Below, one piece after another: positions 11,093-22,847 of a stretch of DNA of 64,000 bases. Origin of the DNA: Imbricaverruca yamaguchii. Taxonomy: Eukaryota; Arthropoda; Thecostraca; Neoverrucidae. The notes under the pieces are model-generated. The model was not told the DNA's origin. It did no database searches and saw only the letters and a list, made by a program, of their open reading frames with translations. Both the position numbers and the translations under genes were made by a program. Positions within the stretch are counted from its first letter, which is position 1, and the number at the start of each line of letters is the position of its first letter. The stretch spans positions 985,501 through 1,049,500 of the forward strand of contig JAOTOL010001505.1 of the NCBI GenBank assembly GCA_034440575.1. The letters are read 5' to 3'.

Positions 11093-12076
11093 TCAAACCG
11101 AAGCAGTCTCATTTGAACAGGGCAACAAAACGCACTTGAAGCCAACATACATATTCACAAAGTGTATGCAGTGACATACATACCATGCATCGTCTATAGG
11201 CGAAGCAGTTGCCGGCCTGCCTTGCACAGGATGTGTCTGGAACCACCGCGGACGTTTGTGCACGAAAATAATGCGAAGGTCACGTGGTGGTTCTTTCCCC
11301 ACAGCCTGCTGGTTGAGTGCGCGAAGAGCACCATGCCTTTGGACAATGTTTTGCACGTGGAAAAAACATTATGTGCATGTATGGCGTCACCATGAACTTC
11401 TGGTATATCGCCAGGAACATGCTCAAGAATCTTTAGCACTCTAAGCTCAAGGGGTCGCCGTCATCACTGTTCTTCACAATCTCCATGACCTTTTCAAGCT
11501 TGGCAAATAGTGCTCATCATGTTGACACGCGCAGCACTCTATTGCAGCATAACTGCCTTAAGGAAGTCCCCTCTCGTGGCCGCACTGATAAGTTCATAAT
11601 GATCACGACACTGCAGTCTAGACAATTCCAGCGCGCCACTATCGTTGGAAACGAGATGTCAATCCTAGGGCACCCAGTGCCGCGTGCGGAGCCGCTCTGG
11701 GGGACGCGTCATCCAGTATCTCTTGTTCCACTAGTCGGTGGCAAAGTCTATCGCTCACACGAAAGTGCATGGGAAGGACATATACAATGGCCTCTGGACT
11801 GAAGCTGGGCACCATATTGCCCATCTTAGTCCCAGGATCACCATAACTGATACTGTACCGTGCTTTAGCCAGACCTTGAAAGTAATTTGCGCTCCTGCAC
11901 GTACCATAGATACATGCATTTGGTGATGTTGCAGCCTTCATTCCCAACGCAAGAAGCAGAAATTTATTGCCGACGCAAAACGACACGCGGATTTGCAGAG
12001 GGGAACCGCCTACATCAATTGTTTCATTTTTTAAGCGCCTGATTTCATCAAATTTTGGCATGACCCGTACCGCACG
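11093..12076 (-). pseudogene. C-terminal part of a decayed repeat-family protein, split by a MITE
   Basis: Minus-strand remnant in several frames. From 12061 down it reads FDEIRRLKNETIDVGG, then VGNKFLLLALGMKAATSPNA, and further on HFRVSDRLCHRLVEQEIL (to about 11640). After a damaged stretch, VTPYMHIM and, one frame over, VQNIVQRHGALRALNQQAV appear at about 11410-11290. As I recall, the order (D)YKFLL-x-GL-xx-ATS, a LRISDRL helix and a TPYMH-xx-HV ... NQQ end is shared by an uncharacterised protein family spread through arthropod and cnidarian genomes. There are stops and at least one single-base frameshift near 11390. The 5' continuation lies across the MITE, at 12915-13183. Function unknown; identification is from memory. 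Confidence 0.4.
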
Positions 12077-12080
12077 TTAA

Positions 12081-12910
12081 CCCGTACCGTCTCGGGGGGG
12101 GGTCCTCAACCGCCCCCCTCAGGTTTTTCGCGGATAGCGGACGAACGGCGCGCGGCAGCGCGCCCAAATTTGGCATACCTTTTCTCACATCAATTTGACA
12201 TGCTGATGCCAACATTTCTAGGTCAGGTCATCTAGGGTCAACGAGTTATTCAAAGTAAGGTGAGGTCGCCTCCAAAAACGTTGAACCAGTCGTCACGCTT
12301 TAACCGATACAGATATTTGAATGAAACTTTCAGCGTTTGCTTGTCTGCGGATGCGACAAAACGTAAGAGTTGGATTTTTCACTTTTTTCGTTTTTGACTA
12401 CATATAAATTTTGCGTATTTGCCATATTGCAGTTCAAACACAGGATTCTGGCTAAAATAAGCATTTTGTATTGGGGAACGTTGACTTCCAGCAACGTTTT
12501 TCGGTCTCCTCTACCCATTGGAAGGGGAAAATTAAAGAACTTGAAAACTGAAAACTTGAAAAATTTTGAAATTAAAAAAAAAATATTTTGGGGCCAAAAA
12601 ATTGTAGCCCTGGTCGATTTCGTTGTCCTTTTCTCATTCCAAATACATTTTTTTCTTCATATATCCCCAAAATGAACCCCCAGAGTTAAAAACATAATGT
12701 ACGTCGTGAAAATCTAGCCCCCTTGGTGACGTCACATTGGGGAAATGTATTTTGAGGGGTGGACCCGGACCCTATTCGCCGAGCGCTTTCCGATGACACC
12801 TCTTTCGTTTTCGTGCGATGCTTAGTTTCGATTTTAGATTGGGGTCTTCAACCCCCTCCCCCCCCCCCCCGAGACGGGGTGTGAGGATTTGACCGGAAAG
12901 ACGGCTCGGA
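12081..12910. mobile_element. piggyBac-related MITE, copy B1
   Basis: An 830-bp insertion flanked by TTAA on both sides (12077-12080 and 12911-12914). The left end is CCCGTACCGTCTCGG; the right end, read inwards, is TCCGAGCCGTCTTTCCGG. G/C homopolymer blocks follow both ends. Subterminal sequence (GGCAGCGCGC, AAATTTGGCATACC, GTCAACGAGTTAT, AAACTTTCAGCGTTTGCTT) closely parallels the arms of the piggyBac element at 21.66 kb. There is no transposase frame. TTAA duplication and CCC ends are diagnostic for piggyBac. Homologous copies are at 14.16 kb and 45.27 kb, both in the opposite orientation. A TGACGTCA octamer sits at 12727-12734. Confidence 0.85.
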
Positions 12911-13183
12911 TTAACATAGTACAATAGCTATGAGATGGAGTCCATGAATCCTTTTGTCCAGTTCATCGACAAATGTGATCATAAAATTCGTAAAAGTTCT
13001 AAACTCTCCAACGTTTGCACCAGCTGCTGAAAACTTCACGCGAATGGCGCCATCTATTAGGTTCTCCGGCTGAAGCAACTGGACAATTGATTCAATCGTG
13101 CGGTATACACCGCTTTTGAAGGTCTGAATGTTTCTGTCTAAAGCAACATGTTGGCACTGTCTTTGTTTTTGAGCACTGTACAA
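12911..13183 (-). pseudogene. N-terminal-side part of the MITE-split repeat-family protein
   Basis: A 90-codon minus frame ending precisely at the TTAA of the adjacent MITE. The informative part is ENLIDGAIRVKFSAAGANVG followed by FRTFTNFMITFVDE and HLIAIVLC. An IRVK(L/F)S-DG-x-N-G motif followed by F-x-FT-x-L and IALLK normally precedes the FDEIxRLxN segment in the same uncharacterised family, and that segment is found just beyond the other MITE end (below 12061). This supports one ancestral coding sequence broken by the insertion. The TAA within the target TTAA falls in this frame, so the site already had or has gained a stop. Confidence 0.4.
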
Positions 13184-14160
13184 TGACTGGGTGTTTGGTA
13201 AATACTAAATTTTTAATATTTTCTTAGAGAAGTATTGACATCGCCCAATGCCTTGCTGATGGCTTCCGGTGAGACGGATGCAGTTTGGCTAACAGAACCA
13301 AACGATACCTGTAGGTCGTAACATTTTCCTAGTGATTTTGAGGTGGAAAATGCATGAGTTCATGAGCTGAATCTTTACTACAGCGAACCTTCAACAAAGA
13401 ACAACTAAATTCTGGTAACCGTCCTAGAGTAACAATGTTGTGAGAGTAACACAAGAGTAGCGTCCAATAAGCATATGACCGTGTGTAACCGAATGATGCG
13501 AGAGTAACGGAAGTGTAGCGTACAATTTGCTTATATTTCGATATATATCAAGAGCTATCAAGCCATAAATGAGATCACATCACCTAAGGTGTATTATGGC
13601 GCTAGGTAATGCCACGAAATTATCGAAGGGAACCGGAAGATCATGTTTAAAATGAGAATTTCCAAACTACTAAGACATTTGAACTTTTTACAGTGTAAAA
13701 TACAAATATCAGTGTCAGGAAGACATAATGTACACACACACTACATATAAGAAATACATATGGAAAATCTGAAGGGACACGTGACGGCGAGTTACTACGA
13801 AGTAAGATAACTGAGTCAGGCTTGAATGGGATAACTTCTCGCCAACGTTGTTGCTATGGTATATAAGATCATATAGGGTTAAACGTATTTGAAATCAAGT
13901 GTAACGGTGTTCTCAACATTAGTTCGAAGTCTAAATATGAAATGCCATGAATTTAATACTTAGATGATTACTTCGCAAAAGAATGTTTATCATGAGGTTA
14001 CATTTCATGTCGGATATACAGCAATTCTGCTCATTTTAGCACTATCGACCACCATTACGTGCGAATTGATTTTTTTTAAAGGTTAAATTCATGTTTCCCC
14101 AGCTCCCGTTGAAAGAAAGCACGTTTATGCGTGATCATTGGTGTTATCTTCTTACAAACT
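13184..14160. other. AT-rich intergenic, no supported gene
   Basis: No frame above about 60 codons and no recognised motif. A minus-strand extension of the preceding pseudogene (around 13200-13290) may exist but carries stops. Confidence 0.45.
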
Positions 14161-14945
14161 TCCCCGTCTCTCCGGTCATATTTTCGTACCCCGTCTCGGG
14201 TAGGGGTTGGCCCCACCCTCTAATCTCCAAATTAACCGTCGCACGAAAACAAGAGTCCTCAGCGGAAAGCGCTTGAAAAGTAAGGCCAGACACCCGCACC
14301 CAAGTTTTGTTTAATCCTCCAAAAGTGACGTCACTAGGGGGCGTAAACTGTACGACTTAGATCATGTCGTTGATTCTGTGGAATTTTGGAGCATTTTGGA
14401 AGAGATTTGGTATAAAAACGGAATGCAAAACCGTCCAGTGCCCTGAAATTTTTGCCGACTCAAAATAAAACCTCTTCCTTTGAAATTACAAAATGTTGAG
14501 TTTTCAGTTTTCTTTAATTTGTTTTTTTTTCTAATTGGTGGAGGAGCGGACCGAAAAACGTTGTTCGAACTCCTCTTGCTCTCATAAGATATGCTTATTT
14601 TAGCGAGAATCTTCGATTTTGGCTGTAATGGGAATGTATGCATAACTAATAAGTAACCAAAGACGAAAAGACTCATCTGGTGCGTTTTGTTTTGTCAAAA
14701 AGATAAGCACATGCTGAAAGTTTCATTACAATATCTTTACCCGTTAGAGCGTGACGGCTTATTTTTCTGAAAGTCACCACACGATCTTGACTAACTTGTT
14801 GACCCTAGTTGACCTGGCCTGAAAATTCTTACATGCCAAATTGAAGTTTGAAAAGGTATGCCAAATTTCGGCGTGCTGCCGCGCGCCGTTCTTTCACTAT
14901 CTGCGGAAAACCTAAGGGGCGGGCGGTTGATGACCCCCCCCCAGG
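14161..14945. mobile_element. piggyBac-related MITE, copy B2 (main part)
   Basis: Inverted relative to copy B1. The left end, CCCCGTCTCTCCGGTCATAT, corresponds to the reverse complement of the B1 right end. Then come a CCCGTCTCGGG block, a GTGACGTCACTAGG motif (octamer at 14326-14333), the AACGTTGTT and AAAGTTTCATT segments, GGTATGCCAAATTTCGGCGTG and GCGGTTGATGACCCCC. The expected terminus (CGAGACGG...GGGTTAA) is absent here but is present at 17117-17133. I therefore read this as a copy interrupted near 14945. The left TTAA is not recognisable. Confidence 0.75.
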
Positions 14946-17111
14946 GTGGGAATTTTGGGCCTCTCCTGGAGTATGGAGACCTAAGGACATTTTATTCTCT
15001 AGGATTGTGACTGCAAATGTTGAACTTTTTTATTCTCCGAATGAAACGTGCCAATAATGGATGACATTTTGTTTCCAGGATCTCAGTCCAGCTCCAACAA
15101 TGCAGTTGCAGTTTCCAGTCCATCATACAAATTAGAAGCCTGGACAACAGAACAGAAGAGCATGGCATAGCAGGTCATAAGGCATGAACTGCAGGTTGCA
15201 GTCAATTGCCCAGGAAGCATATCATGTTATATCAGAATACCTACAAGTTTGTGGTGGTTGTTTGGATTGCATTGTGCATGTGTCAAGCATATTGCATGTT
15301 ATGCATGTGTGTATGAATCTGCAAATATGCTTTGAATAAATACATTCAACTCTGGCAATACCTATATTTATTTTGCCTAGAAGAACTCATATTGAAGGTG
15401 CAAGGAAATGACATGAAGGAAATGTTGCTGCAAAATCCCACACATTTGTGGTGGAGACCTTGTTTATATCAGATAGGTACGGATCGCACAGTTACAAACT
15501 ATGTCCTGGCTCAGTCTAAGCCCCAATCAAGGCCGAATTCGTGGGGGTTACTCAGGTAATCGTTGGTGTGCACGATGCCCCCAAATCCGAACGAAACAAA
15601 AGCATCGACATAGCATAAAAACAATAGAGAACAAAACAATGTAAATTTAGGAACTAGTTATTACCTCAGCCTATTACTCTCCAGGATATTTTCATACTGG
15701 CAGGACGGCGGCCCAGCACAATCACTCTGTAACCACAGATGAATCGTCATACGGCTTGCGCCAATTTCGTCTCATTCTGAATAACAGAGATATGAGGGAT
15801 TAGGTTTTCGTATGTCTTCAGAATTCTGTCGAAATGACTTCAGAAGGAAAGATTGGAATATACCACGATTCTTCTTCATAATTCCGGGAAATACTGGCGT
15901 TACACCAAAAAATATCCATTACGAAACGTCTCGTATTGCTGCCATATCTTGCCACCATAGTGCAACTCGAAATATGCACAATGACGTCAAATACTCGCAT
16001 ATCGGACCCGAGGTCCTCCAGCCGCATTCCAATCGGAGACTACCAGAGAACGTAATTCTGGACATCTCAGACCGTTTTCAGTAATTCTGTTAATTTCACG
16101 AAATAGATCATTCAATTTCGAATTGAAATGCATAAAATAGCACCAGCTAGCGAACTTCGTTCATGGCAGAAGACCTATTTTTGGGAGCCATGTAAATGCT
16201 TTAAAAAAATGCAAAAGATCTTGGGTTACTTTGGTATGAATTCCACCTCAATTCGCAAAACTACAGTAACCCATCAAGAGAAAAGCATCTGAATAGTAGT
16301 TTTATCACTTCAGCAACTGCAGTAACTGTGCATGTACGGAGTTTAAACGTTCTCCGGGCCATTTATGGTCACAATTAGACGTCATTTAAAATAGTTACGA
16401 AAATCTATCATTTCATCATTTGACCACCCTTGGATACGTCGCCGTTAGGACAGGAAAATATCCGTACTAGAGTAGGAGAATTAAAAATTATTGGGATGGT
16501 CTCGCCCGATTCATGTTTTGATCTAGGATAAAGACAACGTAATTTCATGATTAGGAACATATATCTTGTATTGATTCCCAAATAACTGAAGAAAAAAGGC
16601 AACACCGTATTGACGTATGGGTTCCTATTAAAAGCGACAGGAATTGAGGTCAAGCAGCGGTCTTGAAATTGTGTAAATATTGCAGTCATGTTTACACAGC
16701 GACCACGCTTTGACCGCGCGTTTCGCCTCGCTGCTTTGTCCCCTTCCATTTGTGCGAAGATCTTTGTCTCGATTGGTTGGGTATACTCGGGTTGAGACAA
16801 AGTTTTGAGAGCTTTCCGGAGAAAAACCTAGTAAGTGCGAGTGAATTAAGTGGGCGTGATTGAAGTGACTTAGGGTCCAGTAAAGGGGCGTAAGTATGCT
16901 TGTAAGTAAGCCGCTTGTATGCTTTTTAGGAATTATCTTTTTTCGGCTCCGACACCAGTAGCTTTGTTTTTTAGGTGGGGGGTGGGGTCCGAGGCCATTT
17001 TTTTGATTCTCCGACTCCATGGGCAGGAATATCTTCTTTTTCTTGGAGGGCCCCGATGCAAATTTTGTATTCTCCGACTCCAGGTCAGCGAACCACTTTT
17101 CCCACGCTGCC
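14946..17111. other. About 2.2 kb inside split MITE B2, no gene recognised
   Basis: This stretch separates the body of MITE B2 from its apparent terminus. Frames of up to 130 codons (minus strand, 16.4-17.0 kb) show no domain. There is weak internal similarity between 14950-15040 and 16985-17090 (GGGCC and TTTTATTCTC words), which could be the ends of whatever inserted. A TGACGTCA octamer lies at 15982-15989. Confidence 0.35.
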
Positions 17112-17129
17112 CCCCCGAGACGGCGCGGG
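17112..17129. mobile_element. Detached terminus of MITE B2
   Basis: CCCCCGAGACGGCGCGGG followed by TTAA at 17130-17133. This is the reverse complement of the B1 left end (CCCGTACCGTCTCGGGGG) apart from a few bases, and is the piece missing from the copy at 14161-14945. Confidence 0.6.
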
Positions 17130-17469
17130 TTAAGCAGGCTGACAACTGTCCTGCTACTGCACTATTGTCAACACACCATTGCATATTTCGTTAAATTTAA
17201 TCTTGACCTCGAAATGTGATCTTCACTTCGTGTGCCATCGTGGTTCTACCCAAGTCGTGTGCACACCATTCACGTCTATCAAACATAAATCGGATTTGCT
17301 TCACGACCGAACTCTTAAAACTACGGTGAAACTGGACAGCTGAAACACGCCGTCAATTGCCCACTGGACCGACCTGGGAGCTGAACGCCAGAAATGCCGA
17401 GCAACATTCCCAAGAAAACTTAAAATCCAACTATGCAGCCGGGGAAATCCGTTTGCAGCATGGTATTCT

Positions 17470-18632
17470 GGCCTGAAACAAACGTCAATGGAAGCGAAAT
17501 TTCCCCTGCCGCCATGCGTGGATTATTTAAAAATTCCTCCATGGAGACTGATCTCTCCAGATATTGATCTATGGCTGACATGTATGAAAAAAGGTGATGT
17601 CGTTCCTGCAGAACTGAAAGTCAGAGCACTGGAATTGATTACGTCATACGGGGACCACACGTCGACCTATACGGATGGTTCCAAAACTGGCACCGGTGTT
17701 GGCAGTGCCTTTGTTACAGACACTACAACTCGAACGTTTTCGCTTCCAGCAAATGCATTGGTTTACACCTCGGAGTTGGTTGCAATCAACAAAGCTCTGT
17801 GTTTTATTGCGATTGGGCATGCTACACTACATATGATATACAGCGACTCGCTCAGCAGCCGTTTGGCGCTGAAAGGGTTTTACCCACAAAACCCAGTAGT
17901 ACACGACGTTTTATCCAGGCACACGTTGCTTAACACGATAGGTATGGAAGGGGTATTCTGTTGGCTCCCAAGTCACGTGAGAATCGGCGGAAATGAGGCT
18001 GCGGATGCTGCAGCGAAGCGCGCCGTTGTCCACGCGCTCGACGTATCCCTCTCCCTGCGAGGAACTTTTTCCCAGACATTAAGAGTTTCGTTATAAAGAA
18101 ATGGGAAGCCAGCTGGGAGTGCATGATTCGCAATAAGTTGAAGAGAGTCAAGCATCGTCTCGGTGAGTGGACATCATCATCACATAGCATTAGACGCAAC
18201 GTGGTGATACTATGTCGCTTACGAATAGGCCACACATTCGGCACCCACAGTCACCTTCTAAATGGGGACGAAAAGCCGTTAAGTCAAAGGTGTCATGTCG
18301 GTACAACACATATTGGCTGCGTGCCCCGGACTGGCACAGGCGCGGAGGCACTATCGCTACGAAAAGTATTAGGGGATGTCCCTTTATACAATCGGGACAG
18401 CTATTCTGCTTCCTCTCAGAAGTTAGGTTTTCTGTGGTATGTACGCCCCATTAACGCGATGACCTGTATGTGGTGAGACAAGGATGGTTATGATGTACGT
18501 CATGGCAATAGATTACCTGTGTCGCATCGAGTAGCCTTAGTGAGTGTCGCCTTTAAACATTATGATTGACGTTGTTATGGGCACTACATGACCTCTGCAG
18601 TCGATGCGCCCCTAAACCCCAATAACCAACCA
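17470..18632 (+). mobile_element. 3' fragment of an RNase H-bearing non-LTR retrotransposon
   Basis: A 5'-truncated LINE beginning within the region before RNase H and running to the 3' end. The 3' terminus is GATGCGCCCCTAAACCCC then AATAACCAACCAACC (18602-18632), without a poly(A) tail. The domain content (RNase H then a HLLNGDEKP/CH-type tail) is that of I-group or related LINEs. The same 3' tail occurs as a 53-bp insertion at 25910-25962 and resembles the SINE-1 terminus. The region 41.3-41.5 kb in LINE-A copy 2 carries the equivalent position of a related RNase H. Confidence 0.8.
17488..18476 (+). pseudogene. LINE RNase H domain and C-terminal region, frameshifted
   Basis: The first frame (17488-18096, 202 codons) holds the RNase H: STYTDGSKTGTGVGSAFVTD with the first catalytic Asp in YTDGS at about residue 62. 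TSELVAINKAL carries the catalytic Glu, MIYSDSLSS the second Asp, and WLPSHVRIGGNEAADAAAKR the final SH-x-GNExAD block. After a frameshift near 18090 the protein continues at 18123 with LRIGHTFGTHSHLLNGDEKP, the segment that follows RNase H in I-like and Jockey-like LINEs (normally before a Cys/His cluster). The catalytic residues look intact even though the reading frame is broken. It would degrade RNA in RNA-DNA hybrids during retrotransposition. Confidence 0.85.
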
Positions 18633-19214
18633 ACCAAACAGATGCTTCGAGCATCAATCTCTAATTTTTAGCAGCAAATTCTGACTGAGACCTCACGGTA
18701 ATTTATATTGGAAGTGCATTTCATGGGACGAGATGACAGTGGCAGCAGTACATTGTGTCTGTCTGGCACGGTACCGAGGATGTGCAAATGTGCAAATGCC
18801 GAAGATGTGCATGCAGGGCTGTAGCAGCATCTTCTGCCCAGCGTGGTGCGTGCATGAACATCGCTAGTCAGTGGGAATGAGGAAAAACACCGTATTCTCA
18901 TCATCTCATCTGTGAGCTCATTTCTAATAAGTTAGCTGATGTGTGTGAAGTCATCAGTTGTTCCACGGATGGCATGGCAAACCTAAATTAAGATTTTAGC
19001 TATCTTAGTACCATAATTTAAAGTGTTTTTACGTATCCGTGTTTACATGGTTGGAGAGATAATAGCTGAAGTAAGAAAGGGTGAATGCAGTCATGCGTAT
19101 TCGAAGAATTCCATCCGGTGTATTGCAGTAAAGCTTAGTTGTGGGTGCAATATGGCCGAAGCAGCTGACACGCCCAAACCTCACAACCACACACAGTATT
19201 GCAATAAAGGGTGG
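18633..19214. other. Intergenic, no supported gene
   Basis: No motif or frame above about 80 codons. Confidence 0.5.
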
Positions 19215-19668
19215 GTGATGTCCTCGCCACTGAGTCCTCACACACAGGGCGCTCGTTCTCGACCCTTAGTCCTCACCTACATGGGGCACATTCCTGGGTT
19301 TTAGTCCTCACCCGCAAGGCGTACGTTCTCGGTTTTTAGTCCTTACCCGCAGGGCGTACGTTCCCTACGTTCCCTGCTTTTAGTCCTTACCCGCAGGGCG
19401 TACGTTCTCTACGTTCCCTGCTTTTGGTCTTTACCCGCAGGGCGTACGTTCCCGGTGTTTAGTCTTTAACCGCAGGGCGTACGTTCCCGGTGTTTAGTCC
19501 TCACCAGCAGGGCGTACGTTCCCGGCGTTTAGTCCTTACCAGCAGGGCGTACGTTCCCGGTTTTTAGTCCTTACCAGCAGGGCGTACGTTCCACGTTTTT
19601 AGCCCTTACCAGCAGGGCGTACGTTCCCGGTGTTTAGTCCTTACCTGCAGGGCGTACGTTCCCGGCCT
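19215..19668. repeat. 35-bp minisatellite, about 12 copies
   Basis: Units of the form TTTAGTCCTTACC plus AGCAGGGCGTACGTTCCCGG, with the first copies (from about 19215) strongly diverged (CACACAGGGCGCTCGTTCTC). One unit carries a small internal duplication of the ACGTTCCCT part at 19358-19380. Divergent copies on the left and homogeneous ones on the right suggest recent rightward amplification. Confidence 0.92.
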
Positions 19669-21594
19669 CCCATCAAAGTGGCGGGTGTCGGGCTCTAACA
19701 AGCTAACTGAGGCTAACTGATGCGTGCGTGTTCCTAACCCTAGGCAAATCGTATTTCCGATCGCATACGCACTACTTGGCGGAGGAAGCTCGAAATGTTG
19801 GAATTTCGCCCATTGGAGAGTAAACTGGAACATCCCACACCTGCAAGTCAACCGTTGGCGCACGAGTTCCTGGAGACTGCTGGCCATGTCATCCGCTTGC
19901 ACGGACACACAGAGGAAGGACAAAGGCTGATGCGCACAAAACAAAACCGACAGCATCTTGTTCCAGTTCTCTTTCTTTTAACCAGGAACATTCTCGGAAA
20001 GGCTAAAGGAGAAAAGCGCGAAATATCGGACAGCCCACTTCCCAGCCGTACACCGAATTTGTTTCAGATAGCTCTCGAAGCTCAGTACTAAAACGAAGCT
20101 TGCTTTTTAAAATTTATCAATTCTTCATTTAACTTAATGAGGCATAATGTTAGTAGAACAGGTCCCATGGAACCTTCGCAGTTCCCACCAATTGTGGTAG
20201 GCAATGGTTTGCAAAACTTATAAATAACTTATTTCGTGTTCTGAGATGCAGAGATGCTCCCTGAAATTTACCTGATCTGATCAGCTTATCAAACGTTTGA
20301 GGGTTCCATGTGATGTCGATGCACTGTTCCCAGCCTAAGCTACACTACTGCCAGCCGTTCTGCTTCGAATGGACTTGGCGACCGCCCGATGGAAGCTGCT
20401 GATACCAGGTACATATTTTCTTTTGCCTTTTTACCTGCTCTTGACAGGTCGAACGAATGTCCAGAAAATCCAGTCCCGCCGAATTAGTCTTGCGACACGC
20501 AACGCAGCGGTTCTTGTGCAACGACTCCATCACGACGGATGGAAAGCTCCCTCACAATTGTCCGGTCATCTCTGGATTCTTCTTCTCTCAGATCGTCCCA
20601 TGGGCAGACACCTACGAAATGTGCTCGCCAGGGGAGACTTAAAACGAGCCAGCGCGACGGTGGATGTTTACGCCGGGCTGCATGTATGTAACCAGCATGT
20701 CAGCTCGTTAGTTATTTTGGCTTCAGGGCGCTTCGACCAGAGTTGATAATTCGCGACCAGACCAGCATGGACGATGCGCTCTAAAGTCCAAATAACTGTT
20801 TATGTCGATATGCGCGCCGGCCGCAGCGTCGCCACGCACGGTGCCGACAGAGGTGTGCGGTCTGGTGCGCCAGTGCAAAGGTCTGGTGCGCCAGTGCAAA
20901 AATCGTAGGTGTGCGACCACATGTGAGGCGTGTGCCCAGGGCCGTCCCCCGGGCCCACCTGTTGTTGGACGCTGCTTAGCCTCCCGTGCGCTCGGTCCTG
21001 CTCTGTCCTGCCCAGCCGCCTCACGTACGGGTCGGGCCAAGTGCTGCGTCCAGCTGTGAAAACACAGGCCGGGGTGTGCACCGAGTCGATGCGGCAACCG
21101 GAAACTGGCGGCATCCGTTCAGCGACCGTCCAGCGTTTGAGCCTTCTTGTCGAGGGCTGTTCATGGGCCCCAAAGACCCAACCGGTACCAGAAAAACGAA
21201 GCCGGTGTCACCAGAAAAATATGCAGTGACACCCAAGAACAATAAATTACGCTCCCACGACAAACAAACAAAAACGTGCGACCCACAAAGATCGCATCCG
21301 AGACCACTTTAATGTCTCGATGTTTCTGATTCATAACAGGGATATGATAAAATAATATGTTGAGCAAGGGGCGTGGGCCGAAATCAGTTGACTTAAACGA
21401 AAAGATGACGGTAAGTTGGTCCCCTTCTGCAGGAGCATCAAGTTGTCACTTGCTACTTAAAATGGAAACTTTTAAACAATTATGTTGGACACCGGTTACT
21501 TAAAAAAAAGGTTGTAGGCAGCTCACTGCAAGTCCGTTTGCAACCCTGACACAACTCTCAGGTACGTCACACACTGGGCCTTGGCCGGTGCTGA
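19669..21594. other. Intergenic, possible LINE tail relic, no gene
   Basis: Frames of up to 125 codons without domains. A short direct repeat, GGTCTGGTGCGCCAGTGCAAA, lies at about 20860-20900 (twice). At 20771-20797 the string GATGCGCTCTAAAGTCC then AAATAACTG resembles the LINE 3' tail at 18602-18625 and may be another truncated insertion. Confidence 0.35.
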
Positions 21595-21656
21595 GCTCGG
21601 TGTTAATTGGCATGTACCGAACCCACTTTCAGTGGTGATGGATCTGGACCGAGCTC
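21595..21656. repeat. 32-bp minisatellite, left flank of the piggyBac element
   Basis: Degenerate units ending GGATCTGGACCGAGCTC abut the left end of the piggyBac element. The same unit continues on the far side at 26340, so the array predates the insertion. Confidence 0.7.
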
Positions 21657-22065
21657 TAGCCCTCGCACGGCTGGGGAGGGTAGATACCTACCCCCCCTAA
21701 GGTTTTCCCGCTATAGCGGAGAAATGGCGCACGGCAGCGCGCTGAAATTTGGCATACCTTACCATTAGGTATCTTTACATCTTCTAAAAAAAAGCTGGTC
21801 GGGTCATCAAAGGTCGCCGAGTTATCGCGGGTCAAGTGAGGTCACCTCCACAAGTATTTAGGCGGTTGCCACGCCCCAATAATAAAGATGTTACAATTAC
21901 ACTTTCAGGGTTTACTTATCTTGACTGAGCGCCAAAACGTACCATTTCAGAATTTTCGAATTTTGATTTTTTGATGACGTCATTTTTTGCACTTCGTAGT
22001 TTTATCGAAACTAACATCAACATTGCAGACAAACTATGGACTTTTGTATCATGCTAAGCTGAATT
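21657..22065. repeat. Left terminal inverted arm of the piggyBac element
   Basis: About 400 bases matching the right arm in inverse orientation: GGGTAGATACCTACCCC near the tip, GGCATACCTTA, GTTATCGCGGGTCAAGTGAG, CACGCCCCAATAATAAAGAT, TGATGACGTCATTTTTTGCA and TTTTGTATCA at the inner end. The octamer TGACGTCA is at 21975-21982. The same word order, diverged, builds the MITE ends at 12.08 and 45.27 kb. Confidence 0.88.
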
Positions 22066-22847
22066 AGATTATCATATTTTGGGTTCGTTTACCTAGTTCA
22101 AAAAGAAAAAACTAAAAATTTCAAAATGTAAAAAATCCAAAATTTGGAAAATCCAGTTTTGAAAATTTTAATTGAGTTTTGGGTTTTTTAGAACTACATT
22201 TTGTGAGATCCTCTATCCTAAAAAATATAATACTTTTTATGACTAGAATATAAAATGTTAGATTTTTCAAAATTGTTAATTTTTTTTTCGAAAAAAAAAA
22301 CATCTTATTTTGAAAGTACCGTTTGATAATCATTATAAGGACACCCATAAATAACTTTTCATGTACTAAAAAACATTGATTTTTCCCCTCATGACATCGG
22401 TTTGACCTCGCTCATTTTGTTATCAACATCGAATTACACGTGTAATTGCGACTTGTATAAATCAAGCACAGTTCTTGGAATGGTTCACAGAAGCAGACAC
22501 GGTCATCATATGCCAAACATATATTGAAAAACGACCACACAACCAGCGCTCTTGTTTGCAATACGTATGCATAATCACAGGCGAAAATACATGAAGCCAA
22601 TCCTTTCACATATCCACCTGGATACAATGCCTGCATCCTGATCCACCTTCATTGTCTTTAATCGAGCTTACATTGATTCTATAAAACGCAAAGTTGTCAG
22701 CGACAATGCGCTCTTATCAACGTACATTGGAATTGAATACAAATACAACAGTGACACAAATGAAGGTATGTGAAGTGTGTGTGTGAGATTGGTTGCTTGG
22801 ATGGTTTCGTATACTGCACATTGCCGCACACATGCGACAGTATGCCG

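Noticed and set aside
20771..20797. Another LINE 3' tail insertion
   Set aside because: Only about 25 bases resemble the tail and no target duplication was found, so it is mentioned but not called.
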